Part shown: positions 9,225 to 18,117 of the stretch, in pieces
Layout: each line of letters starts with the position of its first letter
Position numbering within the stretch: position 1 is the first letter of the stretch
Assembly: GCF_003075035.1 (NCBI RefSeq)
Contig: NZ_QCZE01000002.1
Coordinates: 372,001 to 436,000, forward strand
Direction of reading: 5' to 3'
Length of the DNA: 64,000 nt
Source of the DNA: Zobellella maritima
Lineage (GTDB): Bacteria; Pseudomonadota; Gammaproteobacteria; Enterobacterales; Aeromonadaceae
The notes under the pieces: generated by a model
The model's input: only the letters and a program-made list of their open reading frames with translations
What the model was told of the DNA's origin: nothing
The model's database searches: none
Made by a program: the position numbers and the translations under genes

Positions 9225-10036
9225 TGGATCCTTATGCCTTACTGCCGGGTGTCAAGGTCGCCGCCCGGGAAGCAGGTCGTCTGATCCTGTCGCTGTATGA
9301 CAGCGGCCAGTATCAGTCGGAACACAAGGATGATGACAGCCCGGTGACCAGTGCCGATCTGGCGGCCCACGACTACCTCGACAAGGCATTGCGGGGGCTG
9401 GCCGATATCCCGGTATTGTCCGAGGAAGGAGGCGATATTTCCCTGCAAGAACGGGAGAGCTGGCCCCGCTACTGGCTGGTGGATCCGCTCGACGGAACCC
9501 AGGAGTTTATTGCCGGCAGCGGTGACTTCACTACCATGATTGCCCTGGTGGATCAGGGGAAGCCGGTGCTGGGAGTGGTTTATGGGCCTGTGCATGACCT
9601 CATGTATTTTGCGGTGCGCGGCCATGGTGCCTTCAAGGAAGTCGCCGGCGAGACGTCGCAGATCCATGCCCGGCACCATGATACGGCGCCGCTGACCCGG
9701 TTGCGGGTGGCGATCAGCCGGCGCCAGGATGTGGAGTGGGTGAAGTCCCGACTACACACGGATCTGAAGTGTCAGCTGCTGCCCCTGGGTTCCAGCTCCC
9801 TGAAGTCCTGCCTGGTGGCGGAAGGGGGAGCGGACTGCTATATCCGTATCGGCCCCACCGGCGAATGGGATACCGGCGCGACCCAGTGCATAGTGGAAGA
9901 GGCGGGTGGACGGCTACTGGATTTAAGTCTGGAGCAGTTGAGTTATAACCGGCGCGAGAGCCTGACCAATCCCAATTTCATTACCCTGGGGGATGCACGG
10001 CTGCCCTGGCAGCAGATGCTGGTGCAGCCCGAGTAA
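9224..10036 (+). CDS. cysQ: 3'(2'),5'-bisphosphate nucleotidase CysQ
   Basis: A 270-residue inositol-monophosphatase-fold enzyme that removes the 3'-phosphate from PAP (adenosine 3',5'-bisphosphate), a by-product of sulfate assimilation. The metal site is complete: Glu67-Glu68 in SEEGG, the DPLDGTQEF motif starting at Asp87, and the C-terminal WDTGATQCIVEEAGG segment. It starts on the last base of nudE. A perfect palindrome follows the stop codon. Role and symbol are well supported by motif set and length. Confidence 0.94.
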   Translation: MDPYALLPGVKVAAREAGRLILSLYDSGQYQSEHKDDDSPVTSADLAAHDYLDKALRGLADIPVLSEEGGDISLQERESWPRYWLVDPLDGTQEFIAGSGDFTTMIALVDQGKPVLGVVYGPVHDLMYFAVRGHGAFKEVAGETSQIHARHHDTAPLTRLRVAISRRQDVEWVKSRLHTDLKCQLLPLGSSSLKSCLVAEGGADCYIRIGPTGEWDTGATQCIVEEAGGRLLDLSLEQLSYNRRESLTNPNFITLGDARLPWQQMLVQPE

Positions 10037-10047
10037 CATCCCGAAAG

Positions 10048-10081
10048 CACATCGCCGTCGCGGGCCCGCGACGGCGATGTG
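10048..10081. terminator. Perfect 34-bp palindrome between convergent genes
   Basis: Two 17-base arms (starting CACATCGCCGTCGCGGG) meet with no spacer in the convergent gap after cysQ and before the yqhA-type gene. Such a stem could act as a bidirectional terminator, although no T run follows on either strand. Confidence 0.6.
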
Positions 10082-10109
10082 TCTTCTGCCAGAGAGGTGG
10101 TGTTCGACC

Positions 10110-10604
10110 TCAGTGGTTCTGCTTGGTCAACTTGTCCAGCAAGCCCATGGCAAATGCCGACAGCACAAAGGTCAGGTGAATCACCACATACCAGAGCAGC
10201 TTGCTGTCCGCGATATTCTGGGCGTTCATGAACACCTTCAGCAGGTGGATGGATGAAATGGCAACGATGGAGGCCGCAACCTTCATCTTCAGGGAGCCGG
10301 AGTCCATCTTGCCCAGCCAATTCAGCTTTTCCTGGCTTTCATCTATATCCAGCTGGGAGACGAAGTTCTCGTAACCCGAGATCATCACCATCACCAGCAA
10401 GCCCCCGACCAGTGCCATATCGATCAGTGAGAGTATCACCAGGATCAGGTCCGCCTCGGCGATGGCGAAGACGTGGGGTAGCAGATGAAAAATTTCTTGG
10501 AAGAACTTGATCGCCAATGCCAGTACCGCCAGCGACAACCCGAAATAAATGGGTGCCAGCAGCCAGCGGGAGGCATATAGGAGGTTTTCGACTATACGTT
10601 CCAT
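10110..10604 (-). CDS. YqhA/UPF0114 family inner-membrane protein
   Basis: A 164-residue protein with four hydrophobic segments (about residues 12-34, 52-75, 105-125 and 135-155). It matches the YqhA/UPF0114 family, whose function is not established. Recognisable stretches are [19 protein letters not shown] at the N-terminus, the [18 protein letters not shown] segment and GLLDKL near the end. It begins 20 nt after the metJ stop on the same strand and may be co-transcribed with metJ. No role in methionine metabolism can be inferred from the sequence. Confidence 0.85.
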   Translation of the reverse strand: MERIVENLLYASRWLLAPIYFGLSLAVLALAIKFFQEIFHLLPHVFAIAEADLILVILSLIDMALVGGLLVMVMISGYENFVSQLDIDESQEKLNWLGKMDSGSLKMKVAASIVAISSIHLLKVFMNAQNIADSKLLWYVVIHLTFVLSAFAMGLLDKLTKQNH

Positions 10605-10624
10605 GGTATTTGGAGGCCTTGTTT

Positions 10625-10954
10625 TTATTCTTCGTCGGCGGCGTAATCTTCTATCTCTATGCCCAGTTCGGTCATGATGGCCCTGGCCCGAGACGGGATC
10701 TGGTCGGGTGTATCTTTACGCAGATCTTCGTCTACCGGCAGGGGCTGGCCGGTATAGGCATGCAGGAAGGCCTCGCACAGCAATTCGCTGTTGGTGGCGT
10801 GGCGCAGGTTGTTGACCTGCCGGCGCGTGCGCTCGTCGGTAAGTATCTTCAACACCTTGAGCGGTATGGAGACGGTGATTTTTTTGACCTGCTCACTTTT
10901 CTTGCCATGCTCGGCGTAAGGGCTGATATATTCGCCGTTCCATTCAGTCTTCAT
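10625..10954 (-). CDS. metJ: Methionine repressor MetJ
   Basis: A 109-residue ribbon-helix-helix repressor that uses S-adenosylmethionine as corepressor to shut down methionine biosynthesis. The DNA-contacting beta strand KKITVSIPL (about residues 24-32) and the [19 protein letters not shown] helix are intact. It is divergent from metB, with a tandem met-box operator in between, as in other gammaproteobacteria. The acidic C-terminal tail is slightly longer than in Escherichia coli (109 against about 105 residues). Confidence 0.97.
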   Translation of the reverse strand: MKTEWNGEYISPYAEHGKKSEQVKKITVSIPLKVLKILTDERTRRQVNNLRHATNSELLCEAFLHAYTGQPLPVDEDLRKDTPDQIPSRARAIMTELGIEIEDYAADEE

Positions 10955-11037
10955 TATCCACCTATTTACAGGTTAAAAATCCGGGCCAGATTGTAACCCT
11001 TACCTTTTATATTGGCAATCCAACGGCAAAGCCTTAT

Positions 11038-11061
11038 GGACGTCTGGAAGCCTTGACGGCT
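11038..11061. promoter_or_regulatory. MetJ operator: three tandem met boxes
   Basis: Three contiguous 8-bp units, GGACGTCT, GGAAGCCT and TGACGGCT, match the AGACGTCT met-box consensus at 7, 5 and 6 positions. They lie between metJ and metB, about 80 nt from each start. MetJ binds such tandem boxes cooperatively, so this region should repress both metJ and metBL when methionine is plentiful. Confidence 0.85.
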
Positions 11062-11140
11062 TTTATTGGCTGGGGTAATGTGGCTCCCCTTGGAAAACTC
11101 TATATGCCCATACAGCTGCCAGCAGTGCAAAGGAGCGGAT

Positions 11141-12301
11141 ATGCCCGAATACCAGACCCAGACCCATGCCGTACGTACCGGTATCGACACAGACACCCAG
11201 CATGGCGCCGTGGTGCCTCCTGTGTATCTGACCAGCACCTATACCTTTGCCGATTTTAACCAGCCGCGCCAGTTCGACTATACCCGCTCCGGCAACCCTA
11301 CCCGTCATATCCTGGCCGAGGCGCTGACCAAACTGGAGCAGGGCGCCGGCGCCGCCGTGACCTCCACCGGCATGGGGGCCATCAACCTCATTATCACCTC
11401 CCAGCTGCAGGCCGGTGATCTGCTGCTGGTGCCCCACGACTGCTACGGCGGCAGCCATCGGCTGTTCAATGCCCTGGCCAAAAAGGGTAATTTCCGGGTG
11501 GAATATGTGGATCAGACCGATGCCGAGGCACTGGCGACGGCCCTGGCCGGCAAGCCTAAACTGGTATGGCTGGAAACGCCCTCCAACCCGCTGTTGCGGG
11601 TGGTGGATATCGCCGCCATCTGCGCCGCCGCCAAGGCGACCGGGGCGCTGACCGTGGTCGACAATACTTTCCTGTCGCCGGCCCTGCAACAGCCTCTGAC
11701 CCTGGGGGCCGATCTGGTGGTGCATTCCACCACCAAGTACATCAATGGTCATTCTGATGTGCTGGGGGGCGCCGTGGTCGCGGCCAGCGGTGAGCTGGCG
11801 GAAGAGCTGAACTGGTGGGCCAACTGCCTGGGGTTGACCGGCTCGCCTTTCGACAGCTATCTGACCCTGCGTGGCCTGCGCACCCTGGGTGTACGCATGC
11901 GTCAGCATTGTGAAAATGCCGAGGCGCTGGTGGCCTATCTGCAGACCCGGCCCGAAGTCAAAGCCATCTATCACCCGAGCCTGCCTGGCAACGCCGGACA
12001 CGACATTGCCGCCAGGCAGCAGTCGGGCTTCGGCGCCATGCTCAGTTTCGAGCTGGATACAGACGAAACCGGCTTGAAAACCTTCCTGCAGCAGCTGCAG
12101 CTGTTTTCCCTGGCCGAATCCCTTGGTGGGGTGGAAAGCCTGATTGCCCATCCGGCGACCATGACTCATGCGGCCATGGACGAGGCGGCGCGTAATGCCG
12201 CCGGCATCAGCAACCAGCTGTTGCGGGTGTCGGTGGGCATCGAAGATGCCCGGGATCTGATCCATGACCTGGACAACGCATTCAAGGTATTGGCGGCATA
12301 A
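11141..12301 (+). CDS. metB: Cystathionine gamma-synthase
   Basis: A 386-residue PLP enzyme that joins O-succinylhomoserine and cysteine to form cystathionine. The PLP lysine is K199 within HSTTKYINGHSDVLGG. The Cys/Met-metabolism signature YTRSGNPTRH appears near residue 45, and NTFLSPALQQPL is also present. The start has AAGGAG 7 nt upstream. The stop codon shares one base with the metL start, so the two are one operon. Downstream of the MetJ operator. Close relatives (MetC, MetZ) exist, but the metJ-metB-metL context supports MetB. Confidence 0.95.
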   Translation: MPEYQTQTHAVRTGIDTDTQHGAVVPPVYLTSTYTFADFNQPRQFDYTRSGNPTRHILAEALTKLEQGAGAAVTSTGMGAINLIITSQLQAGDLLLVPHDCYGGSHRLFNALAKKGNFRVEYVDQTDAEALATALAGKPKLVWLETPSNPLLRVVDIAAICAAAKATGALTVVDNTFLSPALQQPLTLGADLVVHSTTKYINGHSDVLGGAVVAASGELAEELNWWANCLGLTGSPFDSYLTLRGLRTLGVRMRQHCENAEALVAYLQTRPEVKAIYHPSLPGNAGHDIAARQQSGFGAMLSFELDTDETGLKTFLQQLQLFSLAESLGGVESLIAHPATMTHAAMDEAARNAAGISNQLLRVSVGIEDARDLIHDLDNAFKVLAA

Positions 12302-14730
12302 TGAGCAGCTTTCAGCCAGATCCCGGCCTGCACCGTCGGCCGGTGCATAAATTCGGGGGCAGCAGCCTGGCCGACAGCGCCTGTTTTCACCGGGTGGCCG
12401 GCATCATCAGCCGACTGCAGCAACCCGATGCGCTGGTGGTGGTCTCGGCACCCGGCAAGACTACCAACCGTCTGATCGAGTTGCTGAATTTGTTTACCAG
12501 CGGCGACAGTGCCGCCCCCGAGGCGCTGTCCGGACTGCATGCCTTTCAGCTGGGACTGATAGAAAGCACCCTGGGTGATGCAGGTAGTGAGCTGGTGGCG
12601 GCGTTGAATGACGACATTCAGACCATCGCCAGCGTATTGGAACACCAGCGGCTGGACGAATATACCCGCAACCAGATCCAATCGTTCGGCGAGCTCTGGT
12701 CCTCCCGGCTGCTGGCGGCCCTGCTGGCGGGACAGGGCATGCCGGCAGCCAGCCTGGATGCCCGTCGCTTCCTGCAGGTGTCCGGTACCCCGGTGCAGGT
12801 AGACGAGGCCGTCTCCCGGCAACAGCTGGCAGAGATCCTGGCAGAGCACCCCGATTGCATCCTGGTGGTGACCGGCTTTATCGCCGCCGACGACAAGGGG
12901 CGCACCCGTCTGCTGGGGCGCAATGGCTCCGACTTCAGCGCAACTCTGCTGGCTGCCCTGGCCGACAGTAGCGAGAGTACCATCTGGAGCGATGTGCCCG
13001 GGGTGTTCAGTGCCGATCCCCGGCGGGTGAAGGACGCCAGCCTGTTGACCCGGCTGTCGCTGCCGGAGGCGGCCGAACTGGCCCGCCTGGGATCCTCTGT
13101 GCTACATAGCCGCACCCTGGGGCCGGTGGCGGCCAGCCGTCAGCAGCTGATGCTCAGGTGCAGTTATCATCCGGACGACGGCCATACCCGTATCCTGCGT
13201 CAGGCCGGTCGCGGCCAGGGCGCGCGTATCGTCACCTCGGTCGACGATACCGTGTTGCTGGAACTGACCATTCCCCGCAATTACCAGGCCACGGTCGAGG
13301 CCCTCGGCGAGTGGCTGGGCCGGCGTGAACTGGCCCCTCTGGCCAGCAAGCGCAGGCCGGACAGCAAGCTGTGGCAGCTGGCCTATACCCGTGAGCAGGC
13401 GGATCAGGTGTTTGAGCTGTTGCGGGATCATCAGCCGGCCGGTGGTTTTGAGGGCCTGCAGGCAAAAGACGGCTATTCCCTGTTGGCGCTGGTCGGCAAA
13501 GGCGTGACCGAACAGGCGGAGCAGTGCCTGCACTTTTATCATGCGTTAAACGAACAGCCGCTGGAGTTTATCCAGCCCGCCAGCAATGGCCTCAGCCTGG
13601 TGGCCGTGGTGCGCAAGATGGTACTGGATCCGTTGTTGATCCGCCTTCACCAGAGCCTGTTCAGCCGACCCAGGCGGGTGGGGCTGGTGTTGTTTGGCCG
13701 GGGTAATATCGGTCAGGCCTGGTTGCGGCTTTACCAGCAGCAGAAACAGCGGCTCGAACAGGAGCTGAATGTACTGGTCACCCTCTATGGGGTGTTCGAT
13801 TCCCGTGGTGCCATGCTCGCCAGCCAGGGGCTGGAGCTGGAGCAGGTGCTGGACGATTTTCAGCCGAAGGGCGTGGCCTGGCCGGATTGGCTCGAAGCCT
13901 TGGAAGAGCATGGTTTTGACAGCCTGGTCGCCCTGGATCTGACCGCCTCCGACAGCCTGGTGCAGTATTATCCGGCCATGGTACAGCAGCATATCCACCT
14001 GATTGCCGCCAACAAGCTGGCGGGCGCGGCGGAGCAAGACAGCTACCTCAGGCTCAAGCAAACCCTCAACGAGCACAAGGTTCGCTTCTTAAGCAATGCC
14101 ACCGTCGGCGCCGGCCTGCCGGTGCAGAGTAGCCTGCAGATGCTGCAGCAGTCGGGCGAACAGATCAGTGCCATCAGCGGTATCTTCTCCGGCACCCTGA
14201 GCTGGCTGTTTCAGCATTTCGACGGCAGCCGGCCCTTCTCCGAGCTGGTGCTGGAGGCCTGGGAACAGGGGCTGACCGAGCCGGATCCGCGCGAGGATCT
14301 CAATGGCCAGGATGTGAAGCGCAAGCTGGTGATTCTGGCTCGGGAAGCGGGTTTCGACCTGGATCCGGCCCAGGTTCGGCTGACCTCCCTTGTGCCTGAT
14401 GTCTTGCTCGGGCTGGACAAGGACGGCTTTATCGAGCGGATGCAGGAGCTGGATCAGCCCCTGGCCGAGGCCCTGGCCCGGGCCCGGGAGCAGGGTGGCG
14501 TACTGCGCCATGTGGCGCGTTTTGCCGCGGACGGTGAGGCCAGCGTGGGCCTGACGGTGCTGCCGGCGGATCACGCCTTTGCCCACCTGCGCCCCGGTGA
14601 CAACATCTTTGCCATCGAAACCCAGCACTATGCTGAAAACCCGCTGGTGATCCAGGGGCCGGGCGCCGGGCGGGAAGTCACCGCCGCCGCCGTGCAGGCC
14701 GACCTCTGGAGCCTGCTGGCCGGTCTGTAA
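12301..14730 (+). CDS. metL: Bifunctional aspartate kinase / homoserine dehydrogenase II
   Basis: An 809-residue fusion enzyme catalysing the first and third steps from aspartate to homoserine. The kinase domain begins with VHKFGGSSLAD (about residues 15-25) and contains GRNGSDFSATLLAALAD near 205. The dehydrogenase half begins near residue 458 with the NAD(P)-binding GLVLFGRGNIGQAWL and contains NKLAGAAEQDSY and SATVGAGLPV-like segments. Length equals that of Escherichia coli MetL. Translation is coupled to metB by a one-base overlap. The paralogue ThrA is ruled out by context and by MetL-like length. Confidence 0.95.
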   Translation: MSSFQPDPGLHRRPVHKFGGSSLADSACFHRVAGIISRLQQPDALVVVSAPGKTTNRLIELLNLFTSGDSAAPEALSGLHAFQLGLIESTLGDAGSELVAALNDDIQTIASVLEHQRLDEYTRNQIQSFGELWSSRLLAALLAGQGMPAASLDARRFLQVSGTPVQVDEAVSRQQLAEILAEHPDCILVVTGFIAADDKGRTRLLGRNGSDFSATLLAALADSSESTIWSDVPGVFSADPRRVKDASLLTRLSLPEAAELARLGSSVLHSRTLGPVAASRQQLMLRCSYHPDDGHTRILRQAGRGQGARIVTSVDDTVLLELTIPRNYQATVEALGEWLGRRELAPLASKRRPDSKLWQLAYTREQADQVFELLRDHQPAGGFEGLQAKDGYSLLALVGKGVTEQAEQCLHFYHALNEQPLEFIQPASNGLSLVAVVRKMVLDPLLIRLHQSLFSRPRRVGLVLFGRGNIGQAWLRLYQQQKQRLEQELNVLVTLYGVFDSRGAMLASQGLELEQVLDDFQPKGVAWPDWLEALEEHGFDSLVALDLTASDSLVQYYPAMVQQHIHLIAANKLAGAAEQDSYLRLKQTLNEHKVRFLSNATVGAGLPVQSSLQMLQQSGEQISAISGIFSGTLSWLFQHFDGSRPFSELVLEAWEQGLTEPDPREDLNGQDVKRKLVILAREAGFDLDPAQVRLTSLVPDVLLGLDKDGFIERMQELDQPLAEALARAREQGGVLRHVARFAADGEASVGLTVLPADHAFAHLRPGDNIFAIETQHYAENPLVIQGPGAGREVTAAAVQADLWSLLAGL

Positions 14731-14736
14731 ACTCAG

Positions 14737-14766
14737 GACCGGCTCCCGCATCAGCAGAAGCCGGTC
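14737..14766 (+). terminator. Candidate hairpin after metL
   Basis: GACCGGCT pairs with AGCCGGTC across a 14-base loop, 6 nt past the metL stop. There is no T run, so it may be an RNA 3'-end hairpin or a weak, Rho-assisted terminator. The rest of the gap up to 14994 shows only a 12-bp palindrome, ATGCAGCTGCAT, at 14908-14919. Confidence 0.4.
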
Positions 14767-14994
14767 TCTGATGACATCGACCCCCTTACCAACTGCCTGT
14801 TAGTGGCACATGTCTTGTGTCACGGCTTTGCCATGTCAATTTTATTCGTGGGCTGCCCTTATGAGCGAGGATGGGGTACTGTAGCTACTCTTGTATTTGT
14901 TTTTTGAATGCAGCTGCATCTTTGGTGAAACTATATGTAGGTCGCCGGGCGTTGCGGCTTATGTCCCTATAACCTTTTGCAGGAAGCAGGCCCT

Positions 14995-15939
14995 ATGCGA
15001 TTTACCCTGAAACAGCTACGTTACTTTGTGGTCGCCGGAGAGCTCAGCAGCGTGACCCGGGCCGCCGAACAGCTGCACGTTTCCCAGCCGTCAATTTCCT
15101 CCGCCATCCTGCACCTCGAGGAGGTGACAGGCTTGCAGTTGTTTGTTCGCCATCATGCCCAGGGACTGTCACTCACCCCCTCGGGGCGGCAGTTTATCGT
15201 CAAGGCAAAGCAGTTGCTGGGGCAGGCGGACGGGCTTGCCCATTACGCCAATACCCTGGGCCAGGATGTGGCGGGCTCCCTGCGTATTGTCGGGTTTCCT
15301 ACCTTTACGCCGATTCTGGTCCCCGGACTGATCCGGCGCTTTAATGACGCCTATCCGGCGGTCAATGTGCAGTGCGATGAAATGCATCAGAAAGATATCA
15401 TCCAGGGACTGCAGGACGGCCGATACGAACTGGCATTGACCTATGACTTGCAGCTCCCCTCTTATATCGAGTTCGAGCCGCTAATGGAGTTTCCACCCTA
15501 TGCGGTGATGGCACTGGATCATCCTCTGGCTGATCGGGATGAACTGTCGCTGGCGGAGTTGGCGGAATATCCCATGGTCCTGCTGGACTGGCCGATGAGC
15601 CGGGAATACTTCTATTCGCTGTTCCTGAGCCTGGATCTCGAACCCAACTTTGCCCACTACGCAAAGTCGATGGACATGGTGCGAGGCTTGGTGGCCAACG
15701 GCTTTGGCTACTCCCTATTCAATACCCCTCTGGCGAACAACCTGGCACTGGATGGTACCGCCTTTAAGCATGTGCCACTGAAGGAAAACCTCCGGCCCAT
15801 GCGCATGGGCGTTGCCCGGCTTACCCAGTTCAGGGTGACCCCTGTGGTGGAGGCCTTTACCAAGCAGATGGCACTGCAGGCCAAGGAATTGGCTGGTTCC
15901 GTCTTTACCGATAGGCGCTTCTATCGGAGTCTGCAGTAG
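14995..15939 (+). CDS. LysR-family regulator, candidate regulator of the adjacent catabolic island
   Basis: A 314-residue LysR protein. The helix-turn-helix (about residues 5-62) includes SVTRAAEQLHVSQPSISSAI, and the effector domain starts near residue 90 (GSLRIVGFPTFTPILVPGL). The ATG at 14995 is used because it gives the standard MRFTLKQLRYFV N-terminus; a TTG at 14977 would add six residues with poorer support. It is 199 nt upstream of the aldehyde dehydrogenase on the same strand. It is the only regulator gene in the 15-28 kb island, so it is the first candidate for binding the shared promoter element. Function is inferred from position. Confidence 0.87.
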   Translation: MRFTLKQLRYFVVAGELSSVTRAAEQLHVSQPSISSAILHLEEVTGLQLFVRHHAQGLSLTPSGRQFIVKAKQLLGQADGLAHYANTLGQDVAGSLRIVGFPTFTPILVPGLIRRFNDAYPAVNVQCDEMHQKDIIQGLQDGRYELALTYDLQLPSYIEFEPLMEFPPYAVMALDHPLADRDELSLAELAEYPMVLLDWPMSREYFYSLFLSLDLEPNFAHYAKSMDMVRGLVANGFGYSLFNTPLANNLALDGTAFKHVPLKENLRPMRMGVARLTQFRVTPVVEAFTKQMALQAKELAGSVFTDRRFYRSLQ

Positions 15940-15988
15940 GCACCTTGCAATGGCATTGAATAGAAAAAGTTGATTCAAGCGAAATAAT

Positions 15989-16000
15989 AATAATATTTTA
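15989..16000 (+). promoter_or_regulatory. Shared box of the catabolic island, aldehyde dehydrogenase copy
   Basis: The 12-mer AATAATATTTTA is the exact reverse complement of boxes upstream of the aminotransferase and monooxygenase genes. Its orientation relative to its own gene is the same. It lies 137 nt before the aldehyde dehydrogenase ATG. A looser TTGAAT / ATTCAA inverted repeat (15956-15978) precedes it, in place of the GATT/AATC repeat found at the other sites. Confidence 0.45.
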
Positions 16001-16137
16001 CATATACAGGTAGGCTTCTTAGGCTGGCACTTATGGGGAGGCTTGGACCCTGTCTCGCAGGGGCTCGGCCTTTGGTATAAAAGCAGCCGTTAAACCGGTC
16101 TCTTATTATCGAATATCAGGGAAAGGTGGAGTCAACG

Positions 16138-17622
16138 ATGACAGTACAGGAAAGAACATACTGGCTGAATAAACTCGAGCAGATCGAGTTGAAGAGTCAG
16201 GCCTTTATTAACGGTGAGTTTGTCGCAGCAAGTGATCGGCAAACTTACGATATCGTCAACCCCGCCACCGGCGAGACACTGGCGGCCATTGCCGCCTGCA
16301 GTGCCGCCGATGTGGATGCCGCCGTACAGTCGGCCCGCCAGTCGTTTGAATCCGGCGTCTGGTCCGAAGCCGCGCCCCGCGAGCGCAAGGCGGTGATGAA
16401 AAAGCTGGCGCAGCTGATTATGGATAATGCCGAAGAGCTGGCCCTGCTGGAAACGCTGAACGTGGGCAAGCCTGTGCAGGATTCCCTGAACATCGATATT
16501 CCCGGTTCGGCGGGCTGTTTCGAATGGTATGCAGAGGCGGCCGACAAACTTTATGGCGAGGTGGCCCCCACCGACGGCAACAACCTGGCCACTATTACCC
16601 GGGAGCCGGTGGGGGTGGTCGCCGCCGTGGTGCCCTGGAACTTCCCGCTCGATATTGCCGCCTGGAAGCTGGGTCCGGCACTGATCAGCGGCAACTCGGT
16701 GATTCTCAAACCGGCCGAGCAGTCGCCGCTGACCGCCCTGCGTCTGGCCGAGCTGGCTAAAGAGGCTGGCCTGCCCGATGGCGTGCTCAACGTGGTGACC
16801 GGCCATGGTCATATAGTGGGCAAGGCGTTGGGTCTGCATCAGGACGTGGACTGCCTGGCCTTTACCGGCTCTACCCGAGTCGGCAAGCTGTTTATGGGCT
16901 ATGCGGCCGAGTCCAATATGAAACAGGTATGGCCCGAGACCGGTGGCAAGAGCCCCAACCTGATCTTTGCCGATTGCGCCCTCGAGGATGCGGTCGATAA
17001 TGCTATCAATGGGATCTTCTTCAACCAGGGTGAGGTCTGCTCGGCCAACTCCCGCATCCTGATCGATAACCGCATCAAGGCACAGTTTGTCGATAAGTTC
17101 CTGGCCAAGGCCAAGTCTCTGAAAGTCGGTGACCCGCTAGACCCGGATACCCGGGTAGGGGCGCTGATCGACGTCAATCATGCCGAGCGAGTGCGTGAAT
17201 GCATTCGCAAGGCGCAGGCGGAAGGGGCCCGCTTGCTGGCCGGTGGCGAGGGCGAAGCCGGTTCGACCCGCATTGAGCCGACCGTGTTTGATTTGGTTAC
17301 CCCGGACATGACCATAGCCCGGGAAGAGGTATTCGGTCCCGTGGTGGCATTGATCGGTTTCGATAGCGAAGAGGAAGCGGTGGCCATTGCCAACGACTCC
17401 ATCTTCGGCCTGGCGGCCTCGCTATGGACCAATGACCTTAATCGGGCCCATCGGGTCTCCCGCAAGCTGAGGGCGGGCAGCGTATCGGTGAATACCATGG
17501 ATGCTCTGGACTTCAGCACCCCCTTCGGCGGCTACAAGCAGTCCGGTTTCGGCCGCGACTTGTCGCTGCATGCCATCGACAAGTTTACCCAGCTGAAAAC
17601 TACCTGGATAAAGCTGAAATAA
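16138..17622 (+). CDS. NAD(P)-dependent aldehyde dehydrogenase, PuuC-like
   Basis: A 494-residue aldehyde dehydrogenase. Catalytic residues are present: Cys301 in NQGEVCSANSR and Glu267 in WPETGGKSPN. The coenzyme segments VVPWNFPLDIAAWKLGPAL and FTGSTRVGKLF are intact. From memory it most resembles PuuC, which oxidises gamma-glutamyl-gamma-aminobutyraldehyde and related amino-aldehydes, especially in the REPVGV and KLRAGSVSVNTMD regions. The ATG at 16138 has GGAG 7 nt upstream. It probably receives the aldehyde made by the class III aminotransferase of the same island. A related betaine-aldehyde or 4-aminobutyraldehyde dehydrogenase role is possible. Confidence 0.9.
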   Translation: MTVQERTYWLNKLEQIELKSQAFINGEFVAASDRQTYDIVNPATGETLAAIAACSAADVDAAVQSARQSFESGVWSEAAPRERKAVMKKLAQLIMDNAEELALLETLNVGKPVQDSLNIDIPGSAGCFEWYAEAADKLYGEVAPTDGNNLATITREPVGVVAAVVPWNFPLDIAAWKLGPALISGNSVILKPAEQSPLTALRLAELAKEAGLPDGVLNVVTGHGHIVGKALGLHQDVDCLAFTGSTRVGKLFMGYAAESNMKQVWPETGGKSPNLIFADCALEDAVDNAINGIFFNQGEVCSANSRILIDNRIKAQFVDKFLAKAKSLKVGDPLDPDTRVGALIDVNHAERVRECIRKAQAEGARLLAGGEGEAGSTRIEPTVFDLVTPDMTIAREEVFGPVVALIGFDSEEEAVAIANDSIFGLAASLWTNDLNRAHRVSRKLRAGSVSVNTMDALDFSTPFGGYKQSGFGRDLSLHAIDKFTQLKTTWIKLK

Positions 17623-17653
17623 TCTGAAAAACGTTACTATCTTGCCATTACCG

Positions 17654-17681
17654 CCGCCGTCATGTCCGACGGCGGTTTTTT
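17654..17681 (+). terminator. Rho-independent terminator of the aldehyde dehydrogenase gene
   Basis: CCGCCGTC pairs with GACGGCGG around loop ATGTCC, followed by six T residues. It lies 31 nt after the stop codon. Confidence 0.9.
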
Positions 17682-18084
17682 ATGGGCGGCTGCTGGACGA
17701 AACTTTATAAAGGCCATGCCCAGATTTATACCTTGGGTGTCTTACCGTCGTCCCGCGAAGTGAGGGCGTGTTTGATATAGCTCCATTATTCAGTGCTGTG
17801 CAGTGGTGATTGGATACTTGCCTTCACAGGCATGATGAAGCAGGAACAACAGGGCTGACATGACCATCGGAGGGGGCCGGATCAGGGCTGCTGAGTCATG
17901 TGCTTCGGCGAGAGGGCTTCTCCACTGAGCCGACCATTGATGCCATGGATGATGCTATTGAGCTCCCAGGGAGGGAGTTTCGGTGAGTCGGCGTATGGAG
18001 GAGGGTTCCCTTTTTGCTTAACAAACCGGCATTACCCTTTAGGTGCTCCAGCATTGTGACCCTTTGAGGGGCTAACGCACCTAA
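17682..18084. other. Intergenic region without a recognisable gene
   Basis: About 400 bases between the terminator of the aldehyde dehydrogenase and the terminator of the MFS gene. Only short open stretches occur. One plus-strand reading near 17900-17990 encodes about 29 residues including TEPTIDAMDDAIE, with no start or ribosome site, and could be a decayed gene fragment. No RNA gene or repeat was recognised. Confidence 0.5.
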
Positions 18085-18106
18085 CCCCCCCGCTTTGCCG
18101 GGGGGG
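18085..18106. terminator. GC-rich hairpin between convergent genes
   Basis: CCCCCCCG pairs with CGGGGGGG around a six-base loop, 12 nt past the stop codon of the minus-strand MFS gene. The following T content is low, so termination strength is uncertain. Confidence 0.6.
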
Positions 18107-18117
18107 CATACTAGACT

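Noticed and set aside
14908-14919. The palindrome ATGCAGCTGCAT upstream of the second LysR gene
   Set aside because: A 12-bp palindrome alone is weak evidence and nothing ties it to a known regulator; mentioned only in passing.
16021-16050. A TGGCAC sequence upstream of the aldehyde dehydrogenase that looks like a sigma-54 promoter half
   Set aside because: The matching GC element is not at the required 12-base distance, so a -24/-12 promoter is not supported.
17890-17990. A short reading resembling a transposase fragment in the gap after the aldehyde dehydrogenase
   Set aside because: The resemblance to IS3-type integrases is too weak and too short to call an insertion sequence remnant.
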